Made by a program: the position numbers and the translations under genes. Positions 4,408-5,103 of a stretch of 5,103 nucleotides of DNA are shown here, in pieces. Under the pieces are notes generated by a model. It had not been told where the DNA came from and searched no databases. It was given only the letters and a program-made list of their open reading frames with translations. Numbering within the stretch: the first letter of the stretch is position 1; each line of letters begins with the position of its first letter. This DNA comes from Bacillota bacterium (GTDB taxonomy: Bacteria; Bacillota; Clostridia; DSM-8532). The DNA is taken from NCBI GenBank assembly GCA_023426765.1, contig JAEZBW010000010.1, positions 1-5,103 of the forward strand, read 5' to 3'.

Positions 4408-5103
4408 ATGATGTATTCCATTCAGATTTTGCGGATCATCGGCATGTTGATGATCGTCTATATCCACGTCGGCGTCTACATGACGCTGGTGAGCAACGTC
4501 GGGGATTCCGCTTTTCACGTCATCCCCGATGCGTTCATGTGCAAGGCTTTCATCTTTTTTAGCATCTCCGGATTCATCATGGCCTTTCTCATCGACATCG
4601 GCTACCGCAACTTTCTGGTGCGGCGCATCCTGCGCGTCTATCCAACCTTCCTCATCGCCTGCGGCTTGGCCATCGTTTTACGCTATCTGCTCTTTGGCCA
4701 ACTGCCGGGCAAGGACATGTTTCTGGCCATGACGCTCATGCCCGTGGGCTTTGTGGACTATCCTCTCAAGATCGAATGGACGCTTATTTACGAAGTCTGC
4801 TATTATCTCATCATCACGCCATTCGCCTTCCCCAAGACGCGACGCTACTTTGTGCCGTTTCTTTTCGTCTGGCTCGGCGTCATTTGCATCGCCTACTATG
4901 CTTCGGGCATCACGGCCTTTTACGTGCTGCCGCCCTGGAAGCGGCTTTTTGTCTCCTACGTCAACATCTACTTCATCACCGGGGCGCTGGCCTACCACGC
5001 CGCCAAGCGCCTGCGGTTCGACTGGTGGCCGGCCTACGTCCTGGCCATCCTGGCCAGCGCCGCCGTGACCGTGGCCACCTCGGACGCCTGGAAGCTCGAA
5101 CCC
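4408..5103 (+). CDS. Acyltransferase family 3 membrane protein (OafA/YrhL-like), 3' end beyond window
   Basis: The frame stays open for 232 codons to the window edge, so only the N-terminal two thirds or so is present. Acyltransferase-3 proteins carry acyl groups across the inner membrane onto extracellular polysaccharide, LPS, peptidoglycan or small molecules. 'ILRIIGMLMIVYIHVGVY' (7-24) is the first membrane segment with the conserved Arg9 and His20 of the family. 'FFSISGFIMAF' (50-60) matches 'FFxLSGF', and 'FLVRRILRVYPTF' (69-81) matches the conserved RR-x-x-R-x-x-P loop. 'EWTLIYEVCYYLI' (123-135) matches the family's 'W-S/T-L-x-x-E-x-x-F/Y-Y' block, with Glu129. Further membrane segments lie near 80-96, 150-165, 184-197 and 208-224. 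Family members are usually about 340-400 residues. Base composition is visibly less GC-rich than in the other genes, with many TTT, TAT and ATT codons, especially in the first 200 bases. The acceptor cannot be told from this fragment. Confidence 0.87.
   Translation, partial: MMYSIQILRIIGMLMIVYIHVGVYMTLVSNVGDSAFHVIPDAFMCKAFIFFSISGFIMAFLIDIGYRNFLVRRILRVYPTFLIACGLAIVLRYLLFGQLPGKDMFLAMTLMPVGFVDYPLKIEWTLIYEVCYYLIITPFAFPKTRRYFVPFLFVWLGVICIAYYASGITAFYVLPPWKRLFVSYVNIYFITGALAYHAAKRLRFDWWPAYVLAILASAAVTVATSDAWKLEP

Noticed and set aside
1..5103. CRISPR array, tRNA, rRNA, insertion sequence or attachment site
   Set aside because: No regularly spaced repeats, cloverleaf, ribosomal sequence, transposase motifs or terminal inverted repeats were seen on either strand.

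Overview
This is a GC-rich bacterial window with six protein-coding genes, one of them cut by the right edge. The most likely source is a sulfate-reducing Desulfovibrionaceae (Desulfovibrio/Solidesulfovibrio type). That rests on base composition, a near-consensus sigma-54 site, the gene repertoire, and a left-edge stem-loop beginning 'gatgcctccggcggcc', which I recall as a common intergenic repeat in that group. No database search was possible, so the taxonomy is inference.

Left block, minus strand (about 2850 down to 1). Three genes run as a tight operon. The first is a secreted class A acid phosphatase of the PAP2 superfamily (2753-2058). Twelve bases later comes a secreted cysteine phosphatase of the PTP-like phytase family (2045-1050). 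The third is a multi-pass membrane protein of the YihY/BrkB family (1053-124), whose TTG start overlaps the phytase stop as TTGA behind a good GGAGG site. A near-consensus sigma-70 promoter (GTGACA, 17 bp, TATAAC) lies in front, and its leader opens with a 9-bp GC hairpin. The two phosphatases have unrelated folds and mechanisms but should share the periplasm. The plausible joint job is release of phosphate from phytate and other organic phosphates. Stem-loops lie past the end of the operon at the left edge.

Middle, plus strand (about 2950-3300). A 54-residue acidic protein of unknown function (3004-3168) has a strong ribosome binding site. Directly upstream is a sigma-54-type -24/-12 element with exact GG-N10-GC spacing. 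A perfect 13-bp hairpin with flanking T tracts (3269-3300) ends this unit and the convergent gene to its right.

Right block. A minus-strand metallo-beta-lactamase-fold protein of the AHL-lactonase-like group (4060-3308) starts at GTG. It has Cys where AHL lactonases have the metal-bridging Asp, and Asn where they have the catalytic Tyr. After a 347-base GC-rich gap with no convincing gene, an acyltransferase-3 membrane protein begins on the plus strand (4408) and runs off the window. Its reading frame is visibly less GC-rich than the rest.
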